A DNA stretch of 61,317 nucleotides, from assembly GCF_003609605.1 (NCBI RefSeq), contig NZ_MCHY01000010.1, positions 1-61,317 on the forward strand, in the 5' to 3' direction. The DNA is from Ammoniphilus oxalaticus. Lineage in GTDB: Bacteria > Bacillota > Bacilli > Aneurinibacillales > RAOX-1. The position numbers and the translations under genes were made by a program. Of this stretch, positions 8,832-18,172 are shown piece by piece (position 1 is the stretch's first letter; the number at the start of each line of letters is the position of its first letter). The notes beneath the pieces were generated by a model. That model was not told the origin of the DNA and did not search any database. It saw nothing but the letters and a program-made list of their open reading frames with translations.

Positions 8832-9482
8832 ATGAGAGCGGTCATAGTCGTCTTCGTATCATGCTGGGTAGCGCTTGGACTCCCTTTTTTTACTCCCGTT
8901 TCATTTGCTGAAAAAGAGATTTACATTAACTTATGGCATCGGACGCTTCAAATTAAGGAAAACGGTCAAGTGTTACAATCACATTCCATTGGACCAGGAG
9001 CAAAAAATACGCCGACACCGATCGGGCAGTATAAAATTGTGCGTAAGTCTAAAAATTGGGGCAGCGGGTTTGGATCGCGTTGGATGGAAATCGATGTGCC
9101 GTGGGGGATTTATGGGATTCATGGCACGAATAAACCGGGTTTAATAGGCCGCTATGTCAGCCACGGTTGTGTTCGAATGAAAAACAAAGACATCGAAGAA
9201 ATTTATGAACAAATACCAATCGGAACACCAGTGATCATCGATGGACCGTTAAGCGGTCATAAAGATATTACCTATCGTATTTTGGTGCTTGGCTCACGCG
9301 GATCGCTCGTGGAAATGGTCCAAAATCGTTTGCTTGCAGGAGGCTATTATCGGGGGGTGACACATGGAAAATTTGATCGAGCCACAGAAATCGCCGTCTA
9401 TTTGTATCAAAAAGAACACGATTTGCCGCAGACAGGTCAAATTCATTACGAAGATCTGCTTCAGATGGGGATCATCGAGTAA
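8832..9482 (+). CDS. L,D-transpeptidase with peptidoglycan-binding domain
   Basis: This encodes 216 residues from ATG 8832 (AAGGTGATG upstream); the GTG at 8817 overlaps that site. After a signal peptide (about residues 1-25) comes the YkuD domain with His (YGIHGTNKPG) and the nucleophile motif YVSHGCVRM. A C-terminal PG_binding_1-like helix bundle (LVEMVQNRLLAGGYYRG...) follows. Predicted role: 3-3 cross-linking of peptidoglycan outside the membrane, or in spore wall. Compared with the SH3-bearing enzyme at 1381-2889 it has a different wall-binding module. Confidence 0.88.
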   Translation: MRAVIVVFVSCWVALGLPFFTPVSFAEKEIYINLWHRTLQIKENGQVLQSHSIGPGAKNTPTPIGQYKIVRKSKNWGSGFGSRWMEIDVPWGIYGIHGTNKPGLIGRYVSHGCVRMKNKDIEEIYEQIPIGTPVIIDGPLSGHKDITYRILVLGSRGSLVEMVQNRLLAGGYYRGVTHGKFDRATEIAVYLYQKEHDLPQTGQIHYEDLLQMGIIE

Positions 9483-9545
9483 CAAATGGATTTTGGGCAT
9501 ATTTAAATTGACGAGTAAAAAGACATATTAAGGGGGTTAGTTCAA

Positions 9546-9788
9546 TTGGAAGATGTAAAACGTAGGGAAGACGTTCGCGATAGATCTGCGATTTGGATGG
9601 CATGGCTTGGCATTCTATCGGGGGTGATCTCCTTATTTTACGCTCCATTTTTATTTGGAGGCGTTGCCCTTATATTAGGCATTATTACTGCGTTCAGTAA
9701 GGGCTACCGACTTGGCTGGTGGGCGCTTGCGCTTGGCATAGTCAGCCCTTTTCTAAACATCATCTTTCACGGCATACGTGTGTGGTAA
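9546..9788 (+). CDS. small DUF4190-like membrane protein
   Basis: This encodes 80 residues from a TTG start with AAGGGGG upstream. A short charged N-terminus is followed by two or three hydrophobic segments with the pattern AWLGILSGVISLF and FGGVALILGIITA, typical of DUF4190 proteins. It lies 63 bp after the L,D-transpeptidase gene and may be cotranscribed. Function unknown. Confidence 0.7.
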   Translation: MEDVKRREDVRDRSAIWMAWLGILSGVISLFYAPFLFGGVALILGIITAFSKGYRLGWWALALGIVSPFLNIIFHGIRVW

Positions 9789-9957
9789 TGAAGAAGCCCG
9801 CTTGCCCATATCCGCCGAGGTGGTAGACCATGTCCGTCCACGACCACCCCGCCAAACGCTCCCACGCTTTTTTTGCAGGTAAATATCACCTGATAGTTCG
9901 CCGTCTAAACTGGAGATAATAAAAGCAACATTTTTTTGACGGTGAGGAGTTGAAAGC

Positions 9958-10650
9958 TTGAGAAAAAAAGTTACGATCTTATTGACTTGGATTTTACTGT
10001 TTTGTTTCACTGTCCAGGCGACGTACGCGAGTCAGCCAAATGAAACGATATTTCGCATCGATACGAATAAAAAGCTCGTCGCGCTTACTTTCGATGATGG
10101 CCCTCATCACACATTTACACCGCTGTTGTTGGAAGCGCTCTATGAAGAGGGGGCCCAGGCGACTTTTTTTCTATTAGGAAAACAGGTCCAAGCGCATCCT
10201 CAAATTGCGGCTCGGATTCATCGCGAAGGTCATGAAATCGGGAACCACGGTTATTCGCATCGGGTCATGCGACATTTGAGTTGGAAAGAGATTCATAAGG
10301 AAATACGGCAGACGGAGCGTCTGATCGCCCATCATGTCGGAATTAAAACGCATCTTTTTCGCCCGCCGTACGGGGAGATGGTTCCGCGCATTGTTGATGT
10401 GAGTCGCTATACGGGATATCGGTTGGTGCGTTGGTCGATCGACCCGAAAGATTGGGATCAACGAAGAAATGGACAAGTGATTGCCGAACATGTCGGCGCG
10501 GTGGTCAAACCTGGTGATATCGTCCTGTTCCATGATGGGGGCGCGAACCAGGCGGAGACGATCAAAGCCGTGCGGACGATTGTGCGCAATTTGAAAAAGC
10601 GGGGCTATAAATTTGTCACGGTCTCAGAACTGTTGAAACAGAGCGGCTGA
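9958..10650 (+). CDS. polysaccharide deacetylase (PdaA/NodB-type)
   Basis: This encodes 230 residues from TTG 9958 with GTGAGGAG upstream. A signal peptide covers about residues 1-24. All five catalytic motifs of carbohydrate esterase family 4 are visible: LTFDDGPH (base and metal Asp), GNHGYSH (metal His pair), RPPYGE, DPKDWD and DIVLFHDGG. The substrate is probably N-acetylated peptidoglycan or a related spore-wall glycan. A terminator follows at once. Confidence 0.9.
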   Translation: MRKKVTILLTWILLFCFTVQATYASQPNETIFRIDTNKKLVALTFDDGPHHTFTPLLLEALYEEGAQATFFLLGKQVQAHPQIAARIHREGHEIGNHGYSHRVMRHLSWKEIHKEIRQTERLIAHHVGIKTHLFRPPYGEMVPRIVDVSRYTGYRLVRWSIDPKDWDQRRNGQVIAEHVGAVVKPGDIVLFHDGGANQAETIKAVRTIVRNLKKRGYKFVTVSELLKQSG

Positions 10651-10669
10651 CAGATGATTTGAATAAGAG

Positions 10670-10708
10670 AAAGCCCTTCCAATTTTTAGCGAATCGGAAG
10701 GGCTTTTG
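10670..10708. terminator. bidirectional terminator between convergent genes
   Basis: AAAGCCCTTCC and GGAAGGGCTTT form an 11-bp stem around an AT-rich loop; a T-run follows on both strands. It separates the deacetylase from the convergent isochorismatase-family gene. Confidence 0.85.
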
Positions 10709-10757
10709 GTATGTGAAAAGATCCATATATGAGGACATTATTAATTCATGCTGTTTT

Positions 10758-11354
10758 TTATTTTACAATTGTTGCGTTCAACGTGTTTTTAAGGTGAGTG
10801 AGAGCATAGTCGTGTCCTTGCGGATTAAAGCTGGCGACAAGGTCCTCAGCGATCACGATGTTGATCCCGCGGTTGTAGGCGTCAATCGCTGTATGCAACA
10901 CGCAAATGTTCGTGCACACACCCGCAATCAACACCGTGTCGATCCCGCGTTCACGCAGTTTAAGTTCTAAATCGGTGCCCGCAAAGGCGCTGTAACGGGT
11001 CTTGTCCATATAGTACACATTTTCTTTGTCGCGATTTTCTTGATAAATTGCTTCTAACTTTCCATACAAGTCACGACCAGAAGTGCCCTTAATATTGTGG
11101 GGAGGGAATAATTTTGTCTCCGGGTGGTATTGGTCATCCTTTAAATGGAGATCGATCCCAAATACCGTAAAAACACCATTTTCAATTGTTTTTTCTGTTA
11201 CTTCAGCCATTGCATCATGCAGCGCAATCCCTGGTTCACCGCAAGTTAAAGCGCCTTGCGCGTCCACAAAATCCACCGTATAGTCGATATTGAGGAACGC
11301 CCATTTTCGATCGCCAACTGCCTCAACAATTTTATCGTACAAACCTTTTGCCAC
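10758..11354 (-). CDS. isochorismatase-family cysteine hydrolase, possibly nicotinamidase
   Basis: A 198-residue cytoplasmic enzyme with a GTG start nine bases after GGAGG. The catalytic triad of the family is visible: Asp in AFLNIDYTVDFV, Lys in DKTRYSAFAGTDL and Cys in GVCTNICVLHTAIDA. The layout (Asp, His-containing loop DLHLKDDQYHPE, Lys, Cys) fits nicotinamidases, which turn nicotinamide into nicotinate in NAD salvage. Other family members act on different amides, so substrate is inferred. It is a single-gene unit. Confidence 0.85.
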   Translation of the reverse strand: MAKGLYDKIVEAVGDRKWAFLNIDYTVDFVDAQGALTCGEPGIALHDAMAEVTEKTIENGVFTVFGIDLHLKDDQYHPETKLFPPHNIKGTSGRDLYGKLEAIYQENRDKENVYYMDKTRYSAFAGTDLELKLRERGIDTVLIAGVCTNICVLHTAIDAYNRGINIVIAEDLVASFNPQGHDYALTHLKNTLNATIVK

Positions 11355-11660
11355 TTTCTATAACCTCCATTCTAAGATTATGAAGTCAGAAAAGTTCATT
11401 CTATCTCTATTTTATAACAATGGGTCCTAAATAACCAGTCTTATAACACAGGGAAGAGAGTCGGCAATCAATTGTTAGCTCTTTGGAATGTATATTACCG
11501 ATGAGATACAAAGGATTGATGTATTCGTTTCTGAATTGTGAGGAAAAAAGCCGATAGTTGGAGTTTATAAGGTGGAAAAGTGGAGGAACGGAAATCCCGC
11601 ATGAAAATCAGATTTAGTAATTTCGATTTTCATGCGGTTAATTCCTTTTGGTCCTAAGTT
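11355..11660. other. 306-bp intergenic region with an inverted repeat
   Basis: The region between the hydrolase gene and the SpoIID-like gene contains a 13-bp inverted repeat (about 11599-11611 with 11626-11638, CCGCATGAAAATC). It is not followed by a clear T-run on the minus strand, so it is a weak terminator at best. No gene was seen. Confidence 0.45.
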
Positions 11661-13328
11661 TTATCTTAATTGCACAAAATCATCCGCTACATACCCACTT
11701 ACTTCGCCAACTTTGACGTGGTACCAGCGGTCGTGTTTTCCAATGATCTCAATTTGTTCACCAGGCTTTATCGTTTGGGTTGGTTGCGTTTGAAAATTAG
11801 GCTGCGCGCGCAATCCAACTAAGACACTTGCCTTGATTGTTCCTTGTCGACTCAAACCTGCGCTTCGTGAAGCAAGTGAGTTCGCTTGATTCGCGGTTAC
11901 AGGAGCGGCCGCCAGTTGTGATGTTGGCTTTGGCGCTGCTGCCGTTGGTGGTTGTGTTGTCTGCGTTGTTACCGCATGATTCGCTTGCGCGATTTGTGTA
12001 GGTTGCGGCGACACAGGAAGCGCGGCTGTTAAGGCTGTCCCAGGATAATAAAAGGCCGTGATTTCATTGGCCGATTTCCCTTGTTTGGCCATGGCATTGG
12101 CGCCATATTGACTCATTCCAACCGCATGACCATACCCTTTTCCTGAGATTGTCCATGAATCGCCTTGTTGCCCAAGCGAATCAACAAACAAACTTTTAAA
12201 TACAGTTCCACCGCCTAGCATTTGTCGAAAGGCGTTCGCAGGCACATCGCTAAAATCGCGCTGCATGAACTGCGCTGAACCATCCGCTTGCTTGACGATA
12301 AAAGTCAACCCAAGTTGTCCTTTGCTAATCCGATTCCCAGCGGTTCTTTCTCCTGAGAAAGACAGGTTCGTGATCTCCACAATTTTAATCGCTTGCTGGG
12401 CGTATCCGTTTTGCTGCAACCACGTTCTTAACGTATTGCTGATTGCTGGATCCGTTTCTTGGACTTGATTCCACCATGCATCGGCCTGTTGTAAGTCCCT
12501 TCCTTCTAAAGGTAGCTGAACCTTTTTGAAAGATAGACTCCACGGATTTTGTGGATCAAAAGGGTCCGCTTTTGCGGGTAAATAAGCATTCGGATGCCAT
12601 AAGCTTCCGCTCGCTTCGATCATTCCACCGTTAGAAGAGGAATAAAGGGCGTCGATTAGGGCGCCATTGTGCATCAATACTTGCCCTTTCGTTTCATCTA
12701 CGGCTCGTGACGTCCGCTCGTTCCACTGAAAACCGTTGTACACTTGATAGTTGACGGTATCATCAATCAACTGCCCTGCTCTGCGAACCGCATAGGTCCG
12801 CGCCGCGATGGACTGGGCCTTCAACGCCTCCAGTTCCCAGGAGGCCGGCATTTCATTCGGGACAACCCCTTTTAAATAGTCTTCGATTGGTAGCGTGTTG
12901 ATCGGTCGGATAATAGAACCGTTCTCCAACGAAAACGTCATCTGCCCGAGATACGGCTTGCCATTGATTTTGATCACTTGATTTAACCCATATGTATGAG
13001 GAGTAACCGTGATCGTGGACCCGCGATAAATCGCCTGATCCCCTTGATAGAGCGCGAGCTGATTTTGATCAGCTTGAATGCGCAAAGCTTGCGCTGCGGG
13101 CAGAGCTTGTTGCGTTTCTTCTACCTGAAAACTTCCCATTACATCGACCGCCAAACTCGCTTGATTGCCAACCGTTCGGACTAACTTGACGGACATCGTT
13201 GGTTCCGCAGCCTCGCTTGAAGAAGGTGGGAACAAGATTGGACAGAGGAACACCGCGAGAAATGCAACGATTAAAAAGCGTTTTCCGATTAGGGGATAAG
13301 ATCCCCTTTTTTTAGTAGAGTAATCGAT
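11661..13328 (-). CDS. SpoIID/LytB-like protein with C-terminal SH3 domain, probable ATC start
   Basis: About 555 residues, secreted. SpoIID proteins are lytic transglycosylases acting on denuded glycan strands. Seen here: SpoIID core motifs (LPIEDYLKGVVPNEMP, ALKAQSIAARTYAVRR, SSSNGGMIEASGS, KGYGHAVGMSQYGA), a Pro/Thr/Ala linker (about 425-475), and a C-terminal SH3b domain (VGLRAQPN..WYHVKVGEVSGYVADDFV). The first canonical codon in frame is GTG 13253, which cuts into the signal peptide. The frame stays open to 13340, where GGAGG stands seven bases before ATC at 13328-13326. Starting there gives a normal signal peptide (KKRGSY..GKRFLIVAFLAVFL). The upstream frame has a stop, so no ATG, GTG or TTG is possible. 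Confidence 0.82.
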   Translation of the reverse strand: MDYSTKKRGSYPLIGKRFLIVAFLAVFLCPILFPPSSSEAAEPTMSVKLVRTVGNQASLAVDVMGSFQVEETQQALPAAQALRIQADQNQLALYQGDQAIYRGSTITVTPHTYGLNQVIKINGKPYLGQMTFSLENGSIIRPINTLPIEDYLKGVVPNEMPASWELEALKAQSIAARTYAVRRAGQLIDDTVNYQVYNGFQWNERTSRAVDETKGQVLMHNGALIDALYSSSNGGMIEASGSLWHPNAYLPAKADPFDPQNPWSLSFKKVQLPLEGRDLQQADAWWNQVQETDPAISNTLRTWLQQNGYAQQAIKIVEITNLSFSGERTAGNRISKGQLGLTFIVKQADGSAQFMQRDFSDVPANAFRQMLGGGTVFKSLFVDSLGQQGDSWTISGKGYGHAVGMSQYGANAMAKQGKSANEITAFYYPGTALTAALPVSPQPTQIAQANHAVTTQTTQPPTAAAPKPTSQLAAAPVTANQANSLASRSAGLSRQGTIKASVLVGLRAQPNFQTQPTQTIKPGEQIEIIGKHDRWYHVKVGEVSGYVADDFVQLR

Positions 13329-13539
13329 CGTAAATCCTCCTTTCTATCAAAATGAATTCTATACTCTATTATCCTACGAAATACAATGGAAATAAAGGGG
13401 TATAAGGGTGCAAAATGTAAATCATTTTGGTAGATTGCAGGTGAAAGTGTGAAATGAGTATGTTGATTTAAACGGATACCGAGAAGAGAACACACCCTTT
13501 TTCGTTGTCCCCCATTGCAAAAATATGAGCGGTTTTTGA

Positions 13540-13571
13540 AAGAAAATAGCCTCTACTTAAAAGTAGAGGCT
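13540..13571 (-). terminator. intrinsic terminator after the 710-residue SLH gene
   Basis: AGCCTCTAC at 13548-13556 pairs with GTAGAGGCT at 13563-13571, followed by a T-rich run on the minus strand. Confidence 0.8.
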
Positions 13572-13581
13572 TAATCCTTCA

Positions 13582-15714
13582 TTATTTACTGATGAATTTT
13601 GCTTTTTCGAGTAAACGAGTTAACATCGCGACTGTTTCTGCGCGTGTTGTTGGATCAACTGGATTAAAGGAACCATTGTGATCTCCCCGAACCAAGCCAA
13701 TGGAAGTGGCTAGACCAACGGATTCTTTCGCGTATTCAGCGATTGTTTGTCCATCGTTAAATTTGGCTAACGCGGAGACTGCTTGACCATGTGTAATTTC
13801 GCCGCGAAGCTTTAGGAAATCAAGCGTGTTCGCTAAAATGGTGCTTGCTTCTTGACGCGTGATTGGATTGTTGGCGCGGAACGAGCCGTCCTCATATCCA
13901 GAAATTAAGCCCGCTTTGACACCGGCATTAACTGCCCCGGCGAACCAATCTGTTGCATACGTGTCATTAAATTTCGAAGCCTTATCGTCGGTTGGTAACC
14001 CAAGCGAACGGGTGATCAACGTAACGAATTCGGCTCTTGTCACGTTATTTTGCGGTTTGAATGAACTATCTTCATATCCGCTAACGATCAACTTATCGGT
14101 TAATAATTGAATGTCATTGTGAGCCCAATGTCCGCTGATGTCACGTAGTGTAATGTCGTTTTCAACAACGGTGTATGGCGTATTTGCTGTGCGCTTAAGG
14201 ACAGCTACGTCTTTTCCGTTTGATTTAACAAACAGGGTTGGAACTGGAGCTACGCTTCCGTCAGCATTTAAAACAACTCCGACAGATTTAGCCGCGTTAG
14301 GCTTTTTATCCAAGTTAAACCCACGATCTACATATTTCTTTCCAAAGTTCTTGTATTCTACTTCACGGGATCCGTACTTCACAGTAATGGAGAAGTCAAC
14401 GATTTTAGATACCGTCTCACCTTTGCCATTATATGAATCGGATGATTTATCGTTCAGGTTGATCTCGACTTTTGCATTGCTAAGATCGGCTTCGTCAATG
14501 TTCAGAGCGTTTGCCAGGGCTTTTCTGTTCGCAAGGCTAGCAGGCAGAACGTATTCAGCGTCTTCTGTTTGAATGATGAAGTCGTTATCTTCATTGTTGT
14601 CAGCAACCGCATCGATGTCAGAGAGGTTAAGGACAATTTTTCCACTACCTGATTTACCATTGACTGAAGCGATAAATCCTTTTGCATTGTTATTTTTGTC
14701 AAGATGCTTCGTTAAATCTTCTGCGTCTAAATTGACAACTGTAACATCATTTTTAACCTCAGTCGTTACTTTTGGCGCAATGACTGTTTTAGATGTTGGG
14801 ATGATCGGCGTTAATTTAGCTGGAGCTTTAACAGATGAACCACCGCCACCGCCTCCACCAGAACCACCGCCGCCATTACCGCCGTCAGTAGGAGGTGTTG
14901 GATCCTTAGGATCTTCGGGGTCTTTAGGGTCTTCAGGAGTTTCAGGATCTTTAGGGAAAAGATAATCCTCTACCGCGCCCACTAGTTTGCTAATTGTGTC
15001 GTCATTTAGACCTCTTTCTAGGAAGTCTTTTACAGCATTTTTTCCAACTACTTTTAGGTCCTTTATTTCGAGGCATAATTCGGCTTTTAATTGATCGCTC
15101 AGATCTGAATATTTAGGGGATAACTTATCATAAGCGCTATTAATTGCCGGTTCTAATATTTTAATAATGGTCTGACTGTCTTGATTATCGATTAGTTCAA
15201 GTAAATCTTTCAGAGATAGGTTCTTTACTTCCTTTATAATCTCTGCTTTGAATTCTTCAGCGAATTCAACTACTCGGTTAACATCGACATCGATGCCTCT
15301 TTCATCAAATATTTCTTGGTGCTTTTTTAAAGCATCAGCATCTAGCGTACCATCTTCAAAAGAGATGAAAAGAGGACGGATGACTTCTTTAATCAAGTCT
15401 GCAGGCGTGAGGTCGCCTAACGTTTCACTACACTTTTGATAATCAATATCATCACCAAACCACCCTTTTACCGTGTTGCTGTTGGAGTTATGGTAAAAGT
15501 TTGTCAAATCCGTTTTTAAAGCATTTAGAGCCTCTTGCCCGGCTTTTGTTCCAAAAATTTTTGAATACAAGTCATGCGCTTCTTTAATAGATTCATTTAC
15601 TGTGTCCGAAATTGAAGAAGTTGCGTAAATCGGAGCGCCAAAGGCGCCTAAGGCTAGCGTTGTCGCTAGTGATAGACTCAATACTTTACGTCTAAACTTT
15701 CTTTCTTGACCCAT
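13582..15714 (-). CDS. large SLH-anchored surface protein
   Basis: This encodes 710 residues from ATG 15714 (GGAGG nine bases upstream). A signal peptide covers about 1-32. Helical N-terminal half, not recognised, is followed by a low-complexity linker of Asp-Pro-Lys repeats and then glycines (about 265-295), then a beta-rich middle. Three SLH domains close the C-terminus (about 530-710) with motifs such as ISGHWAHNDIQLL, NVTRAEFV and PITRQEAS. SLH domains bind pyruvylated secondary wall polymer, so it is held on the outer wall. It diverges from the smaller SLH gene at 15961; the two share the N-terminal helical plus Gly-rich plus SLH plan. Confidence 0.88.
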   Translation of the reverse strand: MGQERKFRRKVLSLSLATTLALGAFGAPIYATSSISDTVNESIKEAHDLYSKIFGTKAGQEALNALKTDLTNFYHNSNSNTVKGWFGDDIDYQKCSETLGDLTPADLIKEVIRPLFISFEDGTLDADALKKHQEIFDERGIDVDVNRVVEFAEEFKAEIIKEVKNLSLKDLLELIDNQDSQTIIKILEPAINSAYDKLSPKYSDLSDQLKAELCLEIKDLKVVGKNAVKDFLERGLNDDTISKLVGAVEDYLFPKDPETPEDPKDPEDPKDPTPPTDGGNGGGGSGGGGGGGSSVKAPAKLTPIIPTSKTVIAPKVTTEVKNDVTVVNLDAEDLTKHLDKNNNAKGFIASVNGKSGSGKIVLNLSDIDAVADNNEDNDFIIQTEDAEYVLPASLANRKALANALNIDEADLSNAKVEINLNDKSSDSYNGKGETVSKIVDFSITVKYGSREVEYKNFGKKYVDRGFNLDKKPNAAKSVGVVLNADGSVAPVPTLFVKSNGKDVAVLKRTANTPYTVVENDITLRDISGHWAHNDIQLLTDKLIVSGYEDSSFKPQNNVTRAEFVTLITRSLGLPTDDKASKFNDTYATDWFAGAVNAGVKAGLISGYEDGSFRANNPITRQEASTILANTLDFLKLRGEITHGQAVSALAKFNDGQTIAEYAKESVGLATSIGLVRGDHNGSFNPVDPTTRAETVAMLTRLLEKAKFISK

Positions 15715-15960
15715 CAATAAATACCTCCATATGTACTATTCTAAAGTGGAACTTCTAAAACAAATTATACCACAAACCTAGAATTAAGGAAGTTTTTTCA
15801 ATATAATGGGCCTTAATTGGTGATATAATTCCAGATAAATAAGCTTCTGAAATAAAAAATGTTCATAGTCTTTTAAAATTGTACAAGCATTTTTTAAAAA
15901 AAGTTATATAATAGCTTTATTGCACATAGCTGTAATTAGGCTCAATTTATGGAGGTTATG

Positions 15961-17025
15961 ATGAAAAAGAAATTTGTTTATTCTTGTTTAGCGGCAACGC
16001 TTTGCTTTTCAACAGGACTTGTCGGACAGGCTCCCGCTGTTTTTGCGGCGGATGTCTCTAAGGTAGCCGATAAGCTGATGAAAGAAAATCCTAAAATGAT
16101 TGAGGATTGGAAGGGCGCTGGGGCAACGGAAAGCGAAATAAAAAGTTTTGTTGATGATGTTGCTAAAAATGTGAAGACAGACGGGCTTACGGAGTCGAAT
16201 ATTAATGAACGGTTCTTGTCTTCATTTATGAGTGTGCGAGGTAAGCATAAAAACGCAGTTGATGCTGCCCTTGAAACTTTTTCGCTAGATGGCTTAAAGC
16301 CGATCCGGGATTCTGTTAAAGAAGAAGTATTAGGAAATACGAACAATTCAGGTGGTTCTAGCAATGGAGGTTCCTCATCCGGCGGTGGCGGTGGAACTAC
16401 TAATAAAAATGATAAAACTGACACCGACAAATCCGATGAAAAACAAGAGGAGAAAGTAGAGGAAAAACCAACTCCCGCGCCTACACCATCAACACCTGTC
16501 TTTTCTGATATTGCAGGACATTGGGCTGAAAAAGAGATCGTGAAAATGTACGAGGCGGGGATTGTGAGGGGCACGGACGGGAAAGCGAATCCGAACAACC
16601 CAATCACGCGCGCGGAATTTGCGACTCTGTTGGTAAATCTACTTGATTTGAAAGAGACGACGCAAATGAACTTTAAAGATGCGAAGTCTGACGCATGGTA
16701 CTATGAAAATCTTGCAAAAGCCTATCACGCAGGATTATTAAGAGGGTACAGCGCGGATCAAATCGGTCCAAACGATACAATCACACGCGAGCAAATGGCA
16801 TCCATGGTGTACTCTGCATTAAAAATAAAGGGAGTGCCAGTGAACACGGAAAAAGCGTTAACATTTACAGACGCGAACAAAATTGCGCCGTGGGCTGTAG
16901 AATCGGTAAAAGCGACTCATGCAGCGGGGATCATCAATGGATTCCCAGACAAAACGTTTGCGCCACAAGGACAAGCGACCCGGGCTCAAGCGATCGTCAT
17001 GATTTCTTTCTTATCAAACATGTAG
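15961..17025 (+). CDS. SLH-domain surface protein
   Basis: This encodes 354 residues from the second of two adjacent ATGs (15958, 15961), five bases after GGAGG. A signal peptide (about 1-28), a helical domain (about 30-120), a Gly/Ser-rich linker (about 125-140), an acidic-Pro linker, then three SLH domains (about 180-354; DIAGHWAEKEIVKMYEAGI, PITRAEFATLLV, TITREQMASM). It is attached to wall polymer. A TATAAT at 15907-15912 is a likely -10 element, but no clear -35 was found. It is divergent from the larger SLH protein, and both are probably surface partners. Confidence 0.88.
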   Translation: MKKKFVYSCLAATLCFSTGLVGQAPAVFAADVSKVADKLMKENPKMIEDWKGAGATESEIKSFVDDVAKNVKTDGLTESNINERFLSSFMSVRGKHKNAVDAALETFSLDGLKPIRDSVKEEVLGNTNNSGGSSNGGSSSGGGGGTTNKNDKTDTDKSDEKQEEKVEEKPTPAPTPSTPVFSDIAGHWAEKEIVKMYEAGIVRGTDGKANPNNPITRAEFATLLVNLLDLKETTQMNFKDAKSDAWYYENLAKAYHAGLLRGYSADQIGPNDTITREQMASMVYSALKIKGVPVNTEKALTFTDANKIAPWAVESVKATHAAGIINGFPDKTFAPQGQATRAQAIVMISFLSNM

Positions 17026-17041
17026 ACAATAGATCCAAACC

Positions 17042-17075
17042 CAAAAAAGCAGTTCAATTTTGAACTGCTTTTTTT
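17042..17075 (+). terminator. intrinsic terminator after the SLH gene
   Basis: AAGCAGTTCA and TGAACTGCTT form a 10-bp stem followed by TTTTTTT. Confidence 0.88.
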
Positions 17076-17106
17076 GTTGCCGATTCTGGACCGAGCGGCC
17101 CGTTCA

Positions 17107-17203
17107 CATCCACAATATTCGATAAAAAAGCGATGTGGATTCGGTCATCGCGCTAACGTCGGGTTGCGCCCCAAAACCCCATCCACAATATTCGATAAAA
17201 AAG
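17107..17203. repeat. 24-bp exact direct repeat
   Basis: Identical 24-bp copies lie at 17107-17130 and 17180-17203 (core CCACAATATTCGATAAAA) between convergent genes. The second runs into the terminator of the SIMPL gene. Origin unknown. Confidence 0.7.
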
Positions 17204-17230
17204 GAGGACGCCCCAACTATAGCGTCCTCC
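17197..17230 (-). terminator. intrinsic terminator after the SIMPL gene
   Basis: GGAGGACGC at 17203-17211 pairs with GCGTCCTCC at 17222-17230; a T-run follows on the minus strand. Confidence 0.85.
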
Positions 17231-17243
17231 CTTGATCCCAACA

Positions 17244-18008
17244 TTAAAATTCAAATGTAACTTGTACTTGTGAAGTGAGGGTCAATTGACCGTGATTAAT
17301 TGTTGTTGCTGTTGAATTTTGCATGGCGGCTTCTCCGTCAGCTGCAATTGACATTGCGTTGCGATACTGTAGCGGAGCGACAGTTCCAAATTCTTGGATG
17401 GCAACAACTTCTTTGACCTGTTTGCCTAAACCTTTGGCTAACGCGTCCGCCTTTTTTCTAGCGTGATCCACTGCTTTTTGCAGCGCGATCATTTCATATT
17501 CATCCACTTTTTCCGCGCCGAACCGCACGCTTTCAATTCGATTTGCTCCTGCTTTGGAGACGGCGTCTAACAACGATCCAATCTGATCCATCTCACGATA
17601 TGTAACTTCCAAGATGTGTTCGGAACGATACCCTTTCAGGACGTTTTGTTCATTTTCCCAGCGATAATCGGGGTGTGTGTCGTAACGGGATGTTTTCACA
17701 TCCGCTTCACCAACCCCTTGTTGCTTGATCGCCGCTTGGATTTCTTTAAATAATTCAGCGTTTTTTTGTTGAGCTTGTTGAGCGGACTGACCTTCCGTGA
17801 TGAGTCCGAACTGAACATACGCCACATCCGGAGTCATCAAAACATCCCCTTTTCCAGCGACAGTAATGGTATTTCGCGCAACTTCAGTCGCCGCGCTCAC
17901 TGGCGTAGCCTGAAAATGGGCGGCCAACCCACCAACCAAAGCCAGGGATAACGCTACACGAACAACCAATCCCTTCGATCCGTTTTGCATTGAAAATAAA
18001 TTCATCAA
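17244..18008 (-). CDS. SIMPL-domain (DUF541) exported protein
   Basis: About 254 residues. A signal peptide or anchor (about 1-38) precedes a SIMPL domain: ITVAGKGDVLMTPDVAYVQFG at its start and IALQKAVDHARKKADALAKG in the core. The family occurs widely in periplasmic or surface proteins; its biochemical role is unclear, with reports linking members to oxidative stress or to signalling. Start: ATG 18017 abuts GAGGAG and cannot be used, so TTG 18008 (nine bases) or ATG 18005 is more likely. It is a single-gene unit. Confidence 0.8.
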   Translation of the reverse strand: MMNLFSMQNGSKGLVVRVALSLALVGGLAAHFQATPVSAATEVARNTITVAGKGDVLMTPDVAYVQFGLITEGQSAQQAQQKNAELFKEIQAAIKQQGVGEADVKTSRYDTHPDYRWENEQNVLKGYRSEHILEVTYREMDQIGSLLDAVSKAGANRIESVRFGAEKVDEYEMIALQKAVDHARKKADALAKGLGKQVKEVVAIQEFGTVAPLQYRNAMSIAADGEAAMQNSTATTINHGQLTLTSQVQVTFEF

Positions 18009-18172
18009 ATCAATCATCTCCTCAATAGTCGTCTATAGAATAGAGACGCTGGATATCAATGGAAGGTTGCGCCGTTTAGCGCCGCTCCGCCCCAACAAAG
18101 TTTTCGATTGTTGCCGATTGATAGATTATGCTACTATATTAATGTTACTTTGCGGAGAGGAGGGACGAGAAG

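Noticed and set aside
14573-14965. 130-residue plus-strand open frame rich in Pro and Ser
   Set aside because: It is the antisense of the Gly-rich linker of the SLH gene on the minus strand.
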